Origin: CAYXGZ01 sp964464755
GTDB taxonomy: Bacteria > Planctomycetota > MHYJ01 > JACPRB01
Reading direction: 5' to 3'
NCBI GenBank assembly: GCA_964464755.1
Contig: CAYXGZ010000008.1
Location: forward strand, 13,800 to 77,799
DNA length: 64,000 bases
Numbering within the stretch: position 1 is the first letter of the stretch; every line of letters begins with the position of its first letter. Below the pieces are notes generated by a model. That model had not been told where the DNA came from and made no database searches. It was given only the letters and a program-made list of their open reading frames with translations. The position numbers were made by a program, and so were the translations under genes. Shown one piece after another: positions 22,302 to 31,536 of this stretch.

Positions 22302-25226
22302 TTACTTGCCGTCGAGGACGCAGCGGAAGCCGAGGTCCTTCAAGAGCGCCTGGTTGGGCGCCTGGAAATCCCGCTCCCAGGAGCGGCAGAGCGTCTTGAC
22401 GAGGTAGGAGCCCCCCTTGACGACGCGGTGCGTCCCGCGGTCGTCGGAGAGGTCCTTGGTCCACTCCCAGACGTTGCCGGCCATGTCGAGGCAGCCGAAG
22501 GGGCTGCGGCCGTCGGGGAAGGACCCGGCCGGCGCGGTGTAGCGGAACCCGTCGGAGTCGCCGTTCGCATCGCCCCAGTTCAGCCGCTTCTCGTTGGCGG
22601 ACCAGTCGTCGCCCCAGGGGTAGGTCCGGCCGTCGGTGCCCCGGGCCGCCTTCTCCCACTCCTTCTCGGAGGGCAGCCGCTTGCCCGCCCAGGCCGCGTA
22701 GGCGCAGGCGTCGAAGTAATCGACGCCCACGACGGGCCGGGCCGCGTCGCGGAAATCCGGGTGGCTCCAGTAGTGGGGCGTGTGGTTCTTGTTGCGGCCC
22801 TCGTTGGGGTCGCACTTCGAGTGGTCGTTCGTGCGCTTCATCCAGTCGAGGAAGACCGCGTACTGCTCGTTGGTGACCTCGCCCTCGTCGCAGTAGAAGC
22901 CGGGCAGGAGCTCCTCCTGCTGCTTGGTCTGCCGGGGGAGCCAGTGCTTCTCGGGCACGCCGTGGAGGAAGCGGCCCGCGGGGACGTAGACCAGCTTCAG
23001 CGCGCGCAGGTCGAAGCGCAGCTTGCGCTCGGCGCCGGGCTCGAGGTCGGCCTCCTTCTCGATGCCGAGCACGCGGACCCGGTGCTTGCCGGGGGAAACC
23101 AGGAACGCGCCGCCGGGGCCGGCCCGCGAGACCTGGTCGTCGATCCAGACCTCGGCGCCCGGCACCTCGCAGTCCACGAAGAGTTTCGCCGGCGGGACCT
23201 TCAGGAGCGCCGCCTTCACGGGCACGGTCTGGTCCTTCGAGAGCACCTCGAAGGCGACCTTGGTCGGGTAGTGGCCCGGGAGGACGAACTCGGCCTCGTG
23301 CCGGCCGCCCTCGATCTTCTGGAGCAGGGGGCCGCTGCCGATCTCGCCGAGCTCGCGGCCGTCGAGGGACACCCGCGCGCCGCGGGGCTCCGAGTCCAGC
23401 GAGATCCAGCCGTGGACCCGGGTCATCGGGACCGTGATGGACTGGGCGCCGGCGACCTTCAGGACGTCCTCGAAGGTCTCGTGGTAGCGCAGCTCGAGGC
23501 GGAGCCGGTAGGCGCCGTCGGGCAGCTGCAGGGTCAGCGGCGTGACGCCCTTCTCGACCTCGTTGACGTAGACCGACGCGCCCGCGGGGCGCGAGGTCAC
23601 CGGCACGGAGTGGAACTGGTCGGAGGCCTCGGGGCCCTCGACGGGCATCAGGAGCATCTCGCGCAGGACCGGCTCGCCGGGGCGGACCGTCACGCCGAAC
23701 TCGAGCGCCTTGAAGCGGGCGTGCGAGAGCTTGATCGCGTGGGGGCCCGCGTCGAGGTCCTTGAGCTCGAGGGGCGTGACGCCGACGGACTGGCCGTCGA
23801 GCTCGACGAGGGCCTGGGGGGCGTTGGGCGTCTCGAGGCGGAGGCTGCCCTTCTGCCGGACGAGCTCGAGGCGGCCGAGGTCGCCGGGGCGGCCCTCGAC
23901 GTCGGCGAGCGCGGCCTGGGCCCGGGTGCGGACGTCGACGAGGGCGAGGTGGCGGCGCCCGTCGACGAGCCGGGGCTCGAGGTGGAAGAGCCGGGCCTCG
24001 TGGAAGTCGCGGGAGACCCGCAGCTCGTGGCTCCCGTAGGGGAGGCGGTACTCGGCCCCGCGCTCCAGCGGGCGGTTGTCGAGGAAGAGCTCCGCGTCGG
24101 GCGGGACCGTCTCCAGCTTCACGACGGCCTCGGCCTCGCGGACCGGGGCGGGCGCGGGCTCCGCGGTGGCGCCGGCCTGCTCCGCGTGGCCCTTCCACCA
24201 GACGTGGGCGCTGAGGCCCACGAGGGCGAGCACGAAGCCGAGCACGGCCCACTCGAAGAGGCGGGCGGCCATCGGGGCGCGGTGCACGGGCGGGGCCGCG
24301 GCGACCTCGGCGCGGACGGCGCGGACTTCGCCGGAGACGACCTGGCCGGCGGGGGCGCCCGAGGCCACGAGCCGGAGGAGGAAGGCCTCCTTGGCCTTCT
24401 GGAGGTCCGCGATCATGTCCCGGGCCGTCGCGTAGCGCTGCTGGAGGTCGATCGACAGCGCGGTCTTGCAGACCCGGTCGAGCTCCGGCGTGACGACGGG
24501 GTTCAGCTCGCTGGGCAGGTCCATGCCCAGCGGGAGCTCGCCCGTGAGCATCTCGTAGAGCACGACGCCCACCGAGTAGAGGTCGGACTGCACGGACGAC
24601 GCGGGCTCGGGGAGCATCGACTCGGGGGCCATGTAGAACAGCGTCCCCGCCAGCTGGCGCAGGCCGCTCGTGCGCGAGTTCGCCGATCGCACCATCTCGC
24701 CGGGCTCCTTGGTCGGGGGCTGGCCCAGCCCGAGGTCGGTGATCTTCACGTAGTGGACGAGCGCCTTCGCGTCCTTGGCGACCTGGACGCGCCGCTTCTC
24801 GACGAGGATGTTCTCCGGCTTGATGTCCTTGTGGAGGATGCCGCGCCCGTGGGCGTAGGCCAGGGCCTCGAGGACCTGGGCGGCGATGTCGATCGCGTAG
24901 GGCGGGGGCAGGATGCCCTCGGTGGTCATGAACTGCCGGTGGTTGGGGCCCTCGACGTTATCATTGTAGATGTTCGGGGTGTCGTGCTCGACGTCGAGCC
25001 CGACCGTGCGGACGATGTTCGGGTGGTCGAGCTGGTGCTGGAACACGGCCTCCTTGCGGAGGAGGTCCATCGCCTCGGGCGAGGTGGGCACCTTGATGGC
25101 GACCAGCTTGCCGGGGATCTGGACGTGCTCGGCCCTCCAGACCTCGCCGAACCCGCCCTGGCCGACCTTCTCGGCCAGGACGTACTCCGAGATCCGGTCG
25201 CCCTTCGACAGCGCTCGATAAGCCAT
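22302..25226 (-). CDS. Transmembrane Ser/Thr protein kinase with PEGA repeats and FGE/sulfatase-modifying-type domain
   Basis: 974 residues. Kinase domain about 15-285: GQGGFGEV (22-29), Lys45, HKDIKPEN (132-139), TDLGLG (163-168, DLG instead of DFG). A TM helix at about 322-344 separates it from an outside part with several PEGA beta-repeats (about 365-720, e.g. SRPAGASVYVNEVEKG, SEPRGARVSLDGRELG) and a C-terminal formylglycine-generating-enzyme-like domain from about 735 (LVYVPAGRFLHG, DEGEVTNEQYAVFL, RLPSEKEWEKAARG, DMAGNVWEWT, GFRCV). FGE-like domains often bind rather than oxidise; the copper-ligand cysteines of true FGE are not evident. Probably senses an outside ligand and signals by phosphorylation. 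Start is the ATG at 25226. Confidence 0.9.
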   Translation of the reverse strand: MAYRALSKGDRISEYVLAEKVGQGGFGEVWRAEHVQIPGKLVAIKVPTSPEAMDLLRKEAVFQHQLDHPNIVRTVGLDVEHDTPNIYNDNVEGPNHRQFMTTEGILPPPYAIDIAAQVLEALAYAHGRGILHKDIKPENILVEKRRVQVAKDAKALVHYVKITDLGLGQPPTKEPGEMVRSANSRTSGLRQLAGTLFYMAPESMLPEPASSVQSDLYSVGVVLYEMLTGELPLGMDLPSELNPVVTPELDRVCKTALSIDLQQRYATARDMIADLQKAKEAFLLRLVASGAPAGQVVSGEVRAVRAEVAAAPPVHRAPMAARLFEWAVLGFVLALVGLSAHVWWKGHAEQAGATAEPAPAPVREAEAVVKLETVPPDAELFLDNRPLERGAEYRLPYGSHELRVSRDFHEARLFHLEPRLVDGRRHLALVDVRTRAQAALADVEGRPGDLGRLELVRQKGSLRLETPNAPQALVELDGQSVGVTPLELKDLDAGPHAIKLSHARFKALEFGVTVRPGEPVLREMLLMPVEGPEASDQFHSVPVTSRPAGASVYVNEVEKGVTPLTLQLPDGAYRLRLELRYHETFEDVLKVAGAQSITVPMTRVHGWISLDSEPRGARVSLDGRELGEIGSGPLLQKIEGGRHEAEFVLPGHYPTKVAFEVLSKDQTVPVKAALLKVPPAKLFVDCEVPGAEVWIDDQVSRAGPGGAFLVSPGKHRVRVLGIEKEADLEPGAERKLRFDLRALKLVYVPAGRFLHGVPEKHWLPRQTKQQEELLPGFYCDEGEVTNEQYAVFLDWMKRTNDHSKCDPNEGRNKNHTPHYWSHPDFRDAARPVVGVDYFDACAYAAWAGKRLPSEKEWEKAARGTDGRTYPWGDDWSANEKRLNWGDANGDSDGFRYTAPAGSFPDGRSPFGCLDMAGNVWEWTKDLSDDRGTHRVVKGGSYLVKTLCRSWERDFQAPNQALLKDLGFRCVLDGK

Positions 25227-25297
25227 GGCGTCCTCGCCGGACGGTGAACCGATCCCGATCCTAGGATAACCCGCGGACCGGTCGCCGGGGCCCTTCG

Positions 25298-25327
25298 TTG
25301 ACGGCCCCCGGCGGGGTCTGCTATCTA
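25298..25327 (+). promoter_or_regulatory. hemL promoter (TTGACG, 18 nt, TATCTA)
   Basis: -35 TTGACG (25298-25303) and -10 TATCTA (25322-25327), spacer 18 nt. Start of transcription near 25334 gives a leader of only about 8 nt before the ATG. Confidence 0.55.
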
Positions 25328-25341
25328 AGGACGAGAATCCC

Positions 25342-26649
25342 ATGCCCACCCCTTCGCGCGGTTCGAAAATCCCGAGGAGCCGGGCCGCCTTCCGGCGCGC
25401 CCTCGAGTCCATCCCCGGGGGGGTCAACAGCCCCGTCCGGGCCTTCCGCTCCGTCGGCGGGGACCCGGTCTTCGTGCGCTTCGGGCGGGGCAGCCGGATC
25501 ACGGACCTCGACGGCCGCCGCTACCTCGACTACGTGGGCTCCTGGGGCCCGCTGATCCTCGGCCACGCCCACCCCGCGCTCGTGTCGGCCGTCGCGGCCG
25601 CGCTGCGCCGGGGCTCCAGTTTCGGCGCCCCCACGGAGGGCGAGACCGGGCTCGCGGAGCTGATCCGCGAGGCCCTTCCGTCCTGCGCCAAGGTCCGCTT
25701 CGTCAGCTCCGGCACCGAGGCCTGCATGAGCGCGCTGCGCGTCGCGCGGGCCGCCACCGGGCGGGGCGGCGTCGTGAAGTTCGAGGGCTGCTACCACGGC
25801 CACGCGGACAGCTTCCTCGTGAAGGCGGGCTCCGGCGCCGCGACCCTCGGCATCCCCACGAGCCCGGGGGTCCCCGACGAGCTGGCGCGCCTCACGCACG
25901 TCCTGCCGTACAACGACCCGCTCGCCCTGGAGCGGCTGCTGGCGACGAAGGGCCGCGACATCGCGCTCGTGATCGTCGAGCCCGTGGTCGGGAACATGGG
26001 CGTCGTCCCGCCCTCCCCGGACTTCCTCGAGGCGCTGCGGCGGCTGACGCGCGCGAAGGGCGTGCTCCTCTGCTTCGACGAGGTCATGACCGGGTTCCGC
26101 GTCGCCTGGGGAGGCGCCCAGCGAATCTTCGGGATCGAGCCCGACCTGACGACGCTGGGCAAGGTCGTCGGCGGCGGGCTCCCGCTGGCCGCGTACGGCG
26201 GCCGGGCCGACCTCATGGCGAAGGTCGCGCCCGAGGGCCCCGTCTACCAGGCCGGGACGCTCTCCGGCAACCCGCTGGCCGTCGCGGCCGGCATCGCCCA
26301 GCTCCGCATCCTGCGCCGCCAGCCCGCGATCTACGCCCGGCTCGAGGAGCGCTCCGCCGAGCTCGAGGCGGGCCTGCTCCGCGAGGCCCGCGCCGCGGGC
26401 GTCCCCGCCTGCGTCAACCGGATGGGGTCGATGATGACCCTGTTCTTCCAGGAGGGCCCCGTCGCCGACTGGGACGGCGCCGCGCGCAGCGACACGGCCC
26501 GCTACGGCCGCTGGTTCCACGCGATGCTCGACCGGGGCGTCTACCTCCCGCCCTCGCAGTACGAGGCCTTCTTCGTCTCGGCCGCCCACTCGGCCGCGGA
26601 CATCCGGGCGACGATCGCCGCGGCGCGCCCGGCCTTTCGATCCCTGTAG
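25342..26649 (+). CDS. hemL: Glutamate-1-semialdehyde 2,1-aminomutase
   Basis: 435 residues. HemL makes 5-aminolevulinate from glutamate semialdehyde in the C5 tetrapyrrole route. PLP Lys274 lies in TTLGKVVGGGLP; other family marks are IPGGVNSPVRAF, YLDYVGSWGP, VRFVSSGTEACMSALR, CYHGHAD and LCFDEVMTGFR. Length and all landmarks are normal. Divergent from the large kinase gene. It implies tRNA-dependent tetrapyrrole synthesis (hemA is expected elsewhere). Confidence 0.97.
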   Translation: MPTPSRGSKIPRSRAAFRRALESIPGGVNSPVRAFRSVGGDPVFVRFGRGSRITDLDGRRYLDYVGSWGPLILGHAHPALVSAVAAALRRGSSFGAPTEGETGLAELIREALPSCAKVRFVSSGTEACMSALRVARAATGRGGVVKFEGCYHGHADSFLVKAGSGAATLGIPTSPGVPDELARLTHVLPYNDPLALERLLATKGRDIALVIVEPVVGNMGVVPPSPDFLEALRRLTRAKGVLLCFDEVMTGFRVAWGGAQRIFGIEPDLTTLGKVVGGGLPLAAYGGRADLMAKVAPEGPVYQAGTLSGNPLAVAAGIAQLRILRRQPAIYARLEERSAELEAGLLREARAAGVPACVNRMGSMMTLFFQEGPVADWDGAARSDTARYGRWFHAMLDRGVYLPPSQYEAFFVSAAHSAADIRATIAAARPAFRSL

Positions 26650-26657
26650 CGCTCCGC

Positions 26658-26663
26658 TACAAT
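26658..26663 (+). promoter_or_regulatory. -10 box (TACAAT) of miaB-ribD-HAD operon
   Basis: TACAAT ends 9 nt before the miaB ATG, with a weak -35 TTTCGA 17 nt upstream inside the hemL end. No Shine-Dalgarno site, so the operon mRNA is predicted to be almost leaderless. Confidence 0.55.
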
Positions 26664-26672
26664 CGCCCCGCC

Positions 26673-27998
26673 ATGACCGAACCCCGGCGGATCTGGATCG
26701 AGACCTTCGGCTGCCAGATGAACCAGCTCGACAGCGAGCTGATCCTCGGGCGGATGCGGAAGGAGGGCTACGAGCTCACCGGCGAGGCCGAGCGGGCCGA
26801 CGTCCTGCTCTTCAACACCTGCTCCGTCCGGGAGCACGCCGAGGAGCGCGCCATGTCCAACGCGGGCTCGCTCAAGCACCTCAAGCGCCGCCGCCCCGAG
26901 GTCGTCGTCGGCGTCGTCGGCTGCGCCGCCCAGCGGATGGGCGACGAGATCTTCGAGCGCCTCCCGCACGTCCAGCTCATCGTCGGCCCCCGGAAGTTCG
27001 GCGCCATCCCGCGCCTCGTCGAGGAGATCCGGCGCACGGGGCTGCGCCGCATCGCCGTGGACGACTGCGACGACGAGTTCATCGACGGCGGCGAGACCCC
27101 GTCGGTCCGCGAGTCGCCCTTCCAGGCCTGGGTGAAGGCCATGGAGGGCTGCGACCTGTCCTGCGCGTTCTGCATCGTGCCGACCACGCGGGGCGGCGAG
27201 GTGAGCCGCCCGCCGGAGACCATCGTCGAGGAAGTCCGGCGCCTCGCGGGCGAGGGCGTCGTCGAGGTGACGCTGCTCGGCCAGACCATCGACTCCTACG
27301 GCAAGGGGATCCGGCCCGCGGTGGACCTCGCCGGCCTGCTGCGCCGGGTCCACGAGGTCGAGGGGATCCGCCGGATCCGCTTCATCACCTCGCACCCGTC
27401 GTTCGTGCGCGACTCGCTCGTCGACGCGATGGCCGAGCTGCCCAAGGTCTGCAAGTACCTCCACATGCCCGCCCAGTCGGGCAGCGACGAGGTGCTGAAG
27501 CGCATGCGGCGCGGCTACACCGTCGCGCGCTACCTCTCGATCGTCGACGCGCTCCGCGCGAAGGTCCCCGGCGTCGAGGTCGCGTCGGACTTCATCGTGG
27601 GCTTCCCCGGCGAGACGGACGCGGACTTCGAGGCGACGCTCGCGCTGTCGGAGCGCGTGCGCTTCCAGAACTCCTTCGTGTTCCAGTACTCGCCGCGCCC
27701 GGGCACGCCGGCGGCGGAGCTGGCGGACGACGTGCCCGCGCCGGTGAAGTGGAAGCGCAACCAGGACCTCCTCGCGCAGCAGGAGCGGATCAGCGGCGAG
27801 AAGAACGTGGCCTTCGTCGGGCGGACCGTCGAGGTCCTCGTCGAGGGGCCGAGCAAGACCAACCCGGACCGGGTCTCGGGGCGCACGGACACGAACCGCC
27901 TCGTGCACTTCGCGGCGGGGCGGGACCTGCGGGGCCGGTTCGCGAGCGTCGTCGTCGAGCACGCGACCCCGCTTTGCCTGATCGGGAGGCTCGCGTGA
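26673..27998 (+). CDS. miaB: tRNA-2-methylthio-N6-dimethylallyladenosine synthase MiaB
   Basis: 441 residues. MiaB adds the methylthio group to i6A37 of tRNAs. N-terminal UPF0004 domain with cluster cysteines in TFGCQMN, NTCSVRE and VVGCAAQ; radical-SAM motif CDLSCAFC (CxxxCxxC); family segments RFITSHPSF, HMPAQSGSD and SDFIVGFPGETDADF; C-terminal TRAM domain. All are intact. The stop overlaps the ribD GTG by 4 nt. Confidence 0.97.
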   Translation: MTEPRRIWIETFGCQMNQLDSELILGRMRKEGYELTGEAERADVLLFNTCSVREHAEERAMSNAGSLKHLKRRRPEVVVGVVGCAAQRMGDEIFERLPHVQLIVGPRKFGAIPRLVEEIRRTGLRRIAVDDCDDEFIDGGETPSVRESPFQAWVKAMEGCDLSCAFCIVPTTRGGEVSRPPETIVEEVRRLAGEGVVEVTLLGQTIDSYGKGIRPAVDLAGLLRRVHEVEGIRRIRFITSHPSFVRDSLVDAMAELPKVCKYLHMPAQSGSDEVLKRMRRGYTVARYLSIVDALRAKVPGVEVASDFIVGFPGETDADFEATLALSERVRFQNSFVFQYSPRPGTPAAELADDVPAPVKWKRNQDLLAQQERISGEKNVAFVGRTVEVLVEGPSKTNPDRVSGRTDTNRLVHFAAGRDLRGRFASVVVEHATPLCLIGRLA

Positions 27999-29077
27999 GC
28001 CGCGACCGGGACGAGCGGCACCTGCGCCGGGCGCTGGAGCTGGCGGCCCGGGGCGCGGGATCCGTGGAGCCCAATCCCCGAGTGGGCGCGGTCGTCGTCA
28101 AGGGCGGCCGCGTGATCGGCGAGGGCTGGCACCGGAAGTACGGCGGTCCGCACGCCGAGGTCGAGGCCCTGCGCGGCCTGGGGTCGCGGGCCCGGGGCGC
28201 GACGCTCTACGTCTCGCTCGAGCCCTGCTGCCACCACGGGAAGAAGACGCCGCCCTGCACGAGCCTGCTGCTCGAGAGCGGGATCGCGGCGGTCGTGGCG
28301 CCGGGCCGGGATCCCAATCCCGCGGTGAACGGCCGGGGCTTCCACCTGCTGCGGGCGGCGGGAATCGAGGTGCGCACGGGGCTCCTGGCCCGCGAGGCCG
28401 GGGAGCTCAACCGCGCGTTCTTCAAGGTGCAGCGCACGGGCCTGCCCTGGGTGCTCTCGAAGTGGGCGATGACGCTCGACGGCAAGATCGCGACGGCGAC
28501 GGGCGACTCCCGCTGGATCTCCGGGCCGGCGTCGCGGAAGCTCGTGCACCGCCTGCGCGACGAGCACCAGGCGATCCTCGTGGGCGCGAACACGGCGCTG
28601 CGGGACGACCCCGGCCTCAAGGGCGCGAAGCGGCGCCCGGTGCGGATCATCCTCGACTCCTCGGCCCGCCTCCCGCTGACCGCGCAGGTCGTGGCCACGG
28701 CGAGGCGCCAGCGCACGATCGTGGCCGTGACGGCCGGCGCGGACGAGGCGAAGGTCCGCCGGCTCTGGAAGGCCGGGGTCCAGATCATCACGCTCGAGGA
28801 GATCGACCTGCGCATCCTCTTCGAGGAGCTGGCGCGCTCGGGGATCCACTCGATCCTGGTCGAGGGCGGCGGCGAAGTTCACGCGAGCGCGTTCGAGCAG
28901 GGCCTGGTGGACGAGGTGGCCGTCTTCGTGGGGCCGAAGGTCGTCGGCGGCCGGGACGCGCGCTCGCCCGTGGAGGGCGACGGGGTCCGCCGGATGGCCG
29001 ACGCGCTGGTCCTGCGGGATCCGGTGATCGAGCGGCTGGGGGACGACGCGCTGATCCGCGCGAGGGTGGCCCGGTGA
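27995..29077 (+). CDS. ribD: Bifunctional riboflavin biosynthesis deaminase/reductase RibD
   Basis: 360 residues, GTG start in a GTGA overlap with miaB. Deaminase domain first (HAEVEAL zinc His and catalytic Glu; PCCHHGKKTPPC zinc cysteines), then the reductase domain (LSKWAMTLDGKIA, SRWISGP, ILVGANTALRDDP, LVEGGGEVHASAF). It converts diaminohydroxy-phosphoribosylaminopyrimidine to the reduced amino-uracil. The other rib genes are not in the window. Translation is coupled both upstream and downstream. Confidence 0.95.
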   Translation: MSRDRDERHLRRALELAARGAGSVEPNPRVGAVVVKGGRVIGEGWHRKYGGPHAEVEALRGLGSRARGATLYVSLEPCCHHGKKTPPCTSLLLESGIAAVVAPGRDPNPAVNGRGFHLLRAAGIEVRTGLLAREAGELNRAFFKVQRTGLPWVLSKWAMTLDGKIATATGDSRWISGPASRKLVHRLRDEHQAILVGANTALRDDPGLKGAKRRPVRIILDSSARLPLTAQVVATARRQRTIVAVTAGADEAKVRRLWKAGVQIITLEEIDLRILFEELARSGIHSILVEGGGEVHASAFEQGLVDEVAVFVGPKVVGGRDARSPVEGDGVRRMADALVLRDPVIERLGDDALIRARVAR

Positions 29078-29772
29078 CGCGGGCGTACTTCTTCGACGCG
29101 GGCCACACCCTGCTGCACACCGTGCCGTCGGTGGGCGAGGTCTACGCGCGCGAGGCGGTCGCGCTGGGGGCCCGCGTGACGGCGGAGGAGATCAACGCGG
29201 TCTACCCGGGCGTGTTCGAGGAGATCGCGCCCCGCCACACGGCGGCCGGCGTCGGGCGCGCGGCGAACGACGAGCAGGACGCGGCCCTCTGGCGCGCGAT
29301 CACGGGCGAGGTGCACCGGCGGGTGCCGGGCCTGCGCGCCGTGGACGCCCTGGCCTGGTGGGAGCGGCTGCACGAGGCCTTCGGGCGCTCCGACCACTGG
29401 ACGTACTACCCGGACGTCGTGCCGACGCTGAAGGAGCTCCGCCGCCGCGGCGTGAAGGTCGGCGTGATCTCGAACTGGTCCACGCGGCTGCGGGTGATCT
29501 CGCGCGAGCTGGGGCTGGAGGAGCTCGTCGACTTCGTGCTCATCTCGGCCGAGTTCGGCGCGGGGAAGCCCGACCCCCGGATCTTCGAGGCGGCGCTCGA
29601 CCGGGCGGGGGTCGATCCGGAGGATTCGCTGCACGCGGGCGACAGCGTGCACGACGACGTGATCGGCGCGCGCGGGGTGGGGATCCGGCCGGTCTTCGTG
29701 TGGCGCCGCTCCGGCGACCCGCACCCCGCCGAGGGCGCGGAGGTCGTGCGGGACCTGCGCGAGCTGCTGTAG
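29074..29772 (+). CDS. HAD-superfamily hydrolase
   Basis: 232 residues, GTG start overlapping the ribD stop. Haloacid-dehalogenase motifs: FFDAGHTLL (the usual DxD is D-A-G-H-T, so the second, general-acid Asp is replaced by Gly or shifted), VISNWSTR (motif II Ser/Asn), Lys in GAGKPDPRIF (motif III) and GDSVHDDVIGA (motif IV). The DxGxT start is typical of the HDHD3-like branch. Being coupled to ribD, it might be the missing phosphatase of riboflavin synthesis (usually a promiscuous HAD enzyme), but this is inference. Confidence 0.85.
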   Translation: MTRAYFFDAGHTLLHTVPSVGEVYAREAVALGARVTAEEINAVYPGVFEEIAPRHTAAGVGRAANDEQDAALWRAITGEVHRRVPGLRAVDALAWWERLHEAFGRSDHWTYYPDVVPTLKELRRRGVKVGVISNWSTRLRVISRELGLEELVDFVLISAEFGAGKPDPRIFEAALDRAGVDPEDSLHAGDSVHDDVIGARGVGIRPVFVWRRSGDPHPAEGAEVVRDLRELL

Positions 29773-30585
29773 TCAGGGCCGGGGGAGCCCCAGGGCGCGA
29801 ACCGCCCAGGGCAGCGCCGTCGCGAGCTGAACCCTCTGGATGTGCCGGACCCGCGGCGCGAACGGGAGATCCGGCAGCCCCGCGTTCGCGGCGAAGAAGC
29901 CGCTCACCATCGCCGCCAGCTCCGGCGCCGACGGCAGGATCGACTCGGGGGCCGGCCCGCCCTCCGCCTGCAGGCTCGGCAGCCAGAACGCCGTGTCGAA
30001 GTCCGGGTTGCCGACCGCCGCCCAGTTCCAGTCGACGAGGACGACGCGGTCCGCGAAGCAGAGGTTGTCGCTGCGCACGTCGAGGTGCAAGAGGCGCTCG
30101 CCGTCGAGCGGGGCCGCGGCCTCCGCGCGCTCCAGCACCGGCAGCGCGGCGTCGAGCCAGCGCCGGTCGGCGAGCCCGAGCCGGAGGAACGGTCCCGGGT
30201 CCGCCGCGATCCTCCGCCAGCCGCTCAGCTCCGCCCGGAGGTCGGCGAGCCGCTTGAGCCCGGGCGGCGGGGGCGTGGCGTGGATCCGGTCCAGCGCGTC
30301 GAGGACGCCCGCGACGCGCTCCCCCGTCCACGGAGGCGGCCAGGCCGCGCCCGAGAGGTCCTCGAGCACGAGGGCCGCGGGCTCGTCGCTCCAGTCCAGC
30401 AGCCTCGGCAGGAAGTCGGCCCGCACCGCCTGGTAGATGCGGCGCTCGTCCCGCAGCCAGCCGGAGGTGAGCTCGTCGACGCCCTCCTTCACGAAGGCCG
30501 TCGATCCGTCCTCGTAGCGCACGATCGCGCGCCGGGCCGGGGTGTAGCCGCCGGCGACCGGGCGCCGGGAGATCTCGCGTTTCAC
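29773..30585 (-). CDS. Aminoglycoside-phosphotransferase-fold kinase
   Basis: 270 residues, GTG start. Protein-kinase-like APH fold: FVKEGVDE (phosphate-binding Lys), LVLEDLSG hinge, then LLHLDVRSDNLCF (catalytic loop HxDxxxxN) and VLVDWNWAAVGNPDFD (metal Asp). Such enzymes phosphorylate small molecules (aminoglycosides, choline, homoserine, fructosamine); the substrate here is unknown. TACAAT lies 6 nt before the start. Convergent with the HAD gene: the two stop codons abut without a spacer. Confidence 0.85.
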   Translation of the reverse strand: MKREISRRPVAGGYTPARRAIVRYEDGSTAFVKEGVDELTSGWLRDERRIYQAVRADFLPRLLDWSDEPAALVLEDLSGAAWPPPWTGERVAGVLDALDRIHATPPPPGLKRLADLRAELSGWRRIAADPGPFLRLGLADRRWLDAALPVLERAEAAAPLDGERLLHLDVRSDNLCFADRVVLVDWNWAAVGNPDFDTAFWLPSLQAEGGPAPESILPSAPELAAMVSGFFAANAGLPDLPFAPRVRHIQRVQLATALPWAVRALGLPRP

Positions 30586-30591
30586 CCGCGG

Positions 30592-30597
30592 ATTGTA
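30592..30597 (-). promoter_or_regulatory. -10 box (TACAAT) of APH-like kinase gene
   Basis: TACAAT on the minus strand, 6 nt before the GTG, with no Shine-Dalgarno site. Predicts a leaderless transcript even though another minus-strand gene ends only 12 nt upstream. Confidence 0.55.
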
Positions 30598-30609
30598 CCC
30601 GAGGCCCCG

Positions 30610-31476
30610 CTACATCTTCCGCGCCTTGTCGACGAGGATCACGCCGTCCGCGATGCGGACGTCGAGGCCCCGGGGCAGGGTCGCCAGCTCGAGGACCCGC
30701 CCCATCGGGAGGTCGTGAAGCCGCAGCGTCACGGGCGCCGCGTCCTTCTTCGCGGCCTCCGCGACGGCGAGGTTGAGGCCGGAGATCTCCCGGAGGAATT
30801 CGACGAGCGCGTCGAGCGTCGCCTCCTTCAGGTCCAGGTCGACCTTGATCGCGTCGAGCTTGTCGGCGATCCCGCGCCCGGGCGCGTCGAGCTCCTGGCT
30901 CCGCCAGGCCGCCGCGGCGGGGAGGCCGGCGTCCGCCTTCCACAGGCGCTCGGGCCGGGCGAGGTACAGGACCCCGAGGCGGACGTCGTAGTCGAGGCCC
31001 GCCGGCGCGAGGGCGCGTTCCAGCACGGCCCGCGCCTTGACGCCCTTGAGCGCGAGCGTGACGCGGGACTCCAGGGCCTTGGCCGCGTCCGGGTCCGCGA
31101 CGATGTTCACGATGAGGAACTCCCGCAGGTAGTCGACGACGCTCGCGAGGCCCGCCTCCTTGAAGTCGACTTCGATCTCCGTGCCGGCGAGCCGGGCGAG
31201 GACGGCCCCGGCCTCAACGTCCCGGCCCGCGCGCTTCAGCTCGAACACGAGCTCCGCCAGAGCGTCGACGCGCTTCGCGTCGCGCCGCTCCGCCAGCCTC
31301 AGGGCCGCGGCGGGCAGGGCGGTCTTCCCGGAGGCGAGGAGCGACTCGCGGGCCTTCGCGGACTCCGCGTCGCTCCCCTCGAGGAAGGACTGCAGGAGCT
31401 CCGCGGTCGCCGGCTTCGGCGGGTCCTGCGCGGCGGCGACGAGGGCGGCGGCGAACAGGGCGAGCGCGGTCCTCAT
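30610..31476 (-). CDS. Secreted protein with two secretin/TonB short N-terminal (STN)-like domains
   Basis: 288 residues with signal peptide (MRTALALFAAALVAAAQD). A helical part (about 25-95) is followed by two related beta-alpha units: TEIEVDFKEAGLASVVDYLRE...VTLALKGVKARAVLERAL and AIKVDLDLKEATLDALVEFLRE...VTLRLHDLPMGRVLELA. This is the STN pattern found at the N-terminus of secretins and TonB-dependent transducers, but no secretin core follows. Function unknown. GGAGGA precedes the ATG. Upstream neighbour is a GT-C membrane protein. Confidence 0.65.
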   Translation of the reverse strand: MRTALALFAAALVAAAQDPPKPATAELLQSFLEGSDAESAKARESLLASGKTALPAAALRLAERRDAKRVDALAELVFELKRAGRDVEAGAVLARLAGTEIEVDFKEAGLASVVDYLREFLIVNIVADPDAAKALESRVTLALKGVKARAVLERALAPAGLDYDVRLGVLYLARPERLWKADAGLPAAAAWRSQELDAPGRGIADKLDAIKVDLDLKEATLDALVEFLREISGLNLAVAEAAKKDAAPVTLRLHDLPMGRVLELATLPRGLDVRIADGVILVDKARKM

Positions 31477-31536
31477 GGGTTCCTCCGGTTGCAGGACTCG
31501 ACGCCGTCGGCGGGGCCGCGTGCAGGCGGGAACTGC

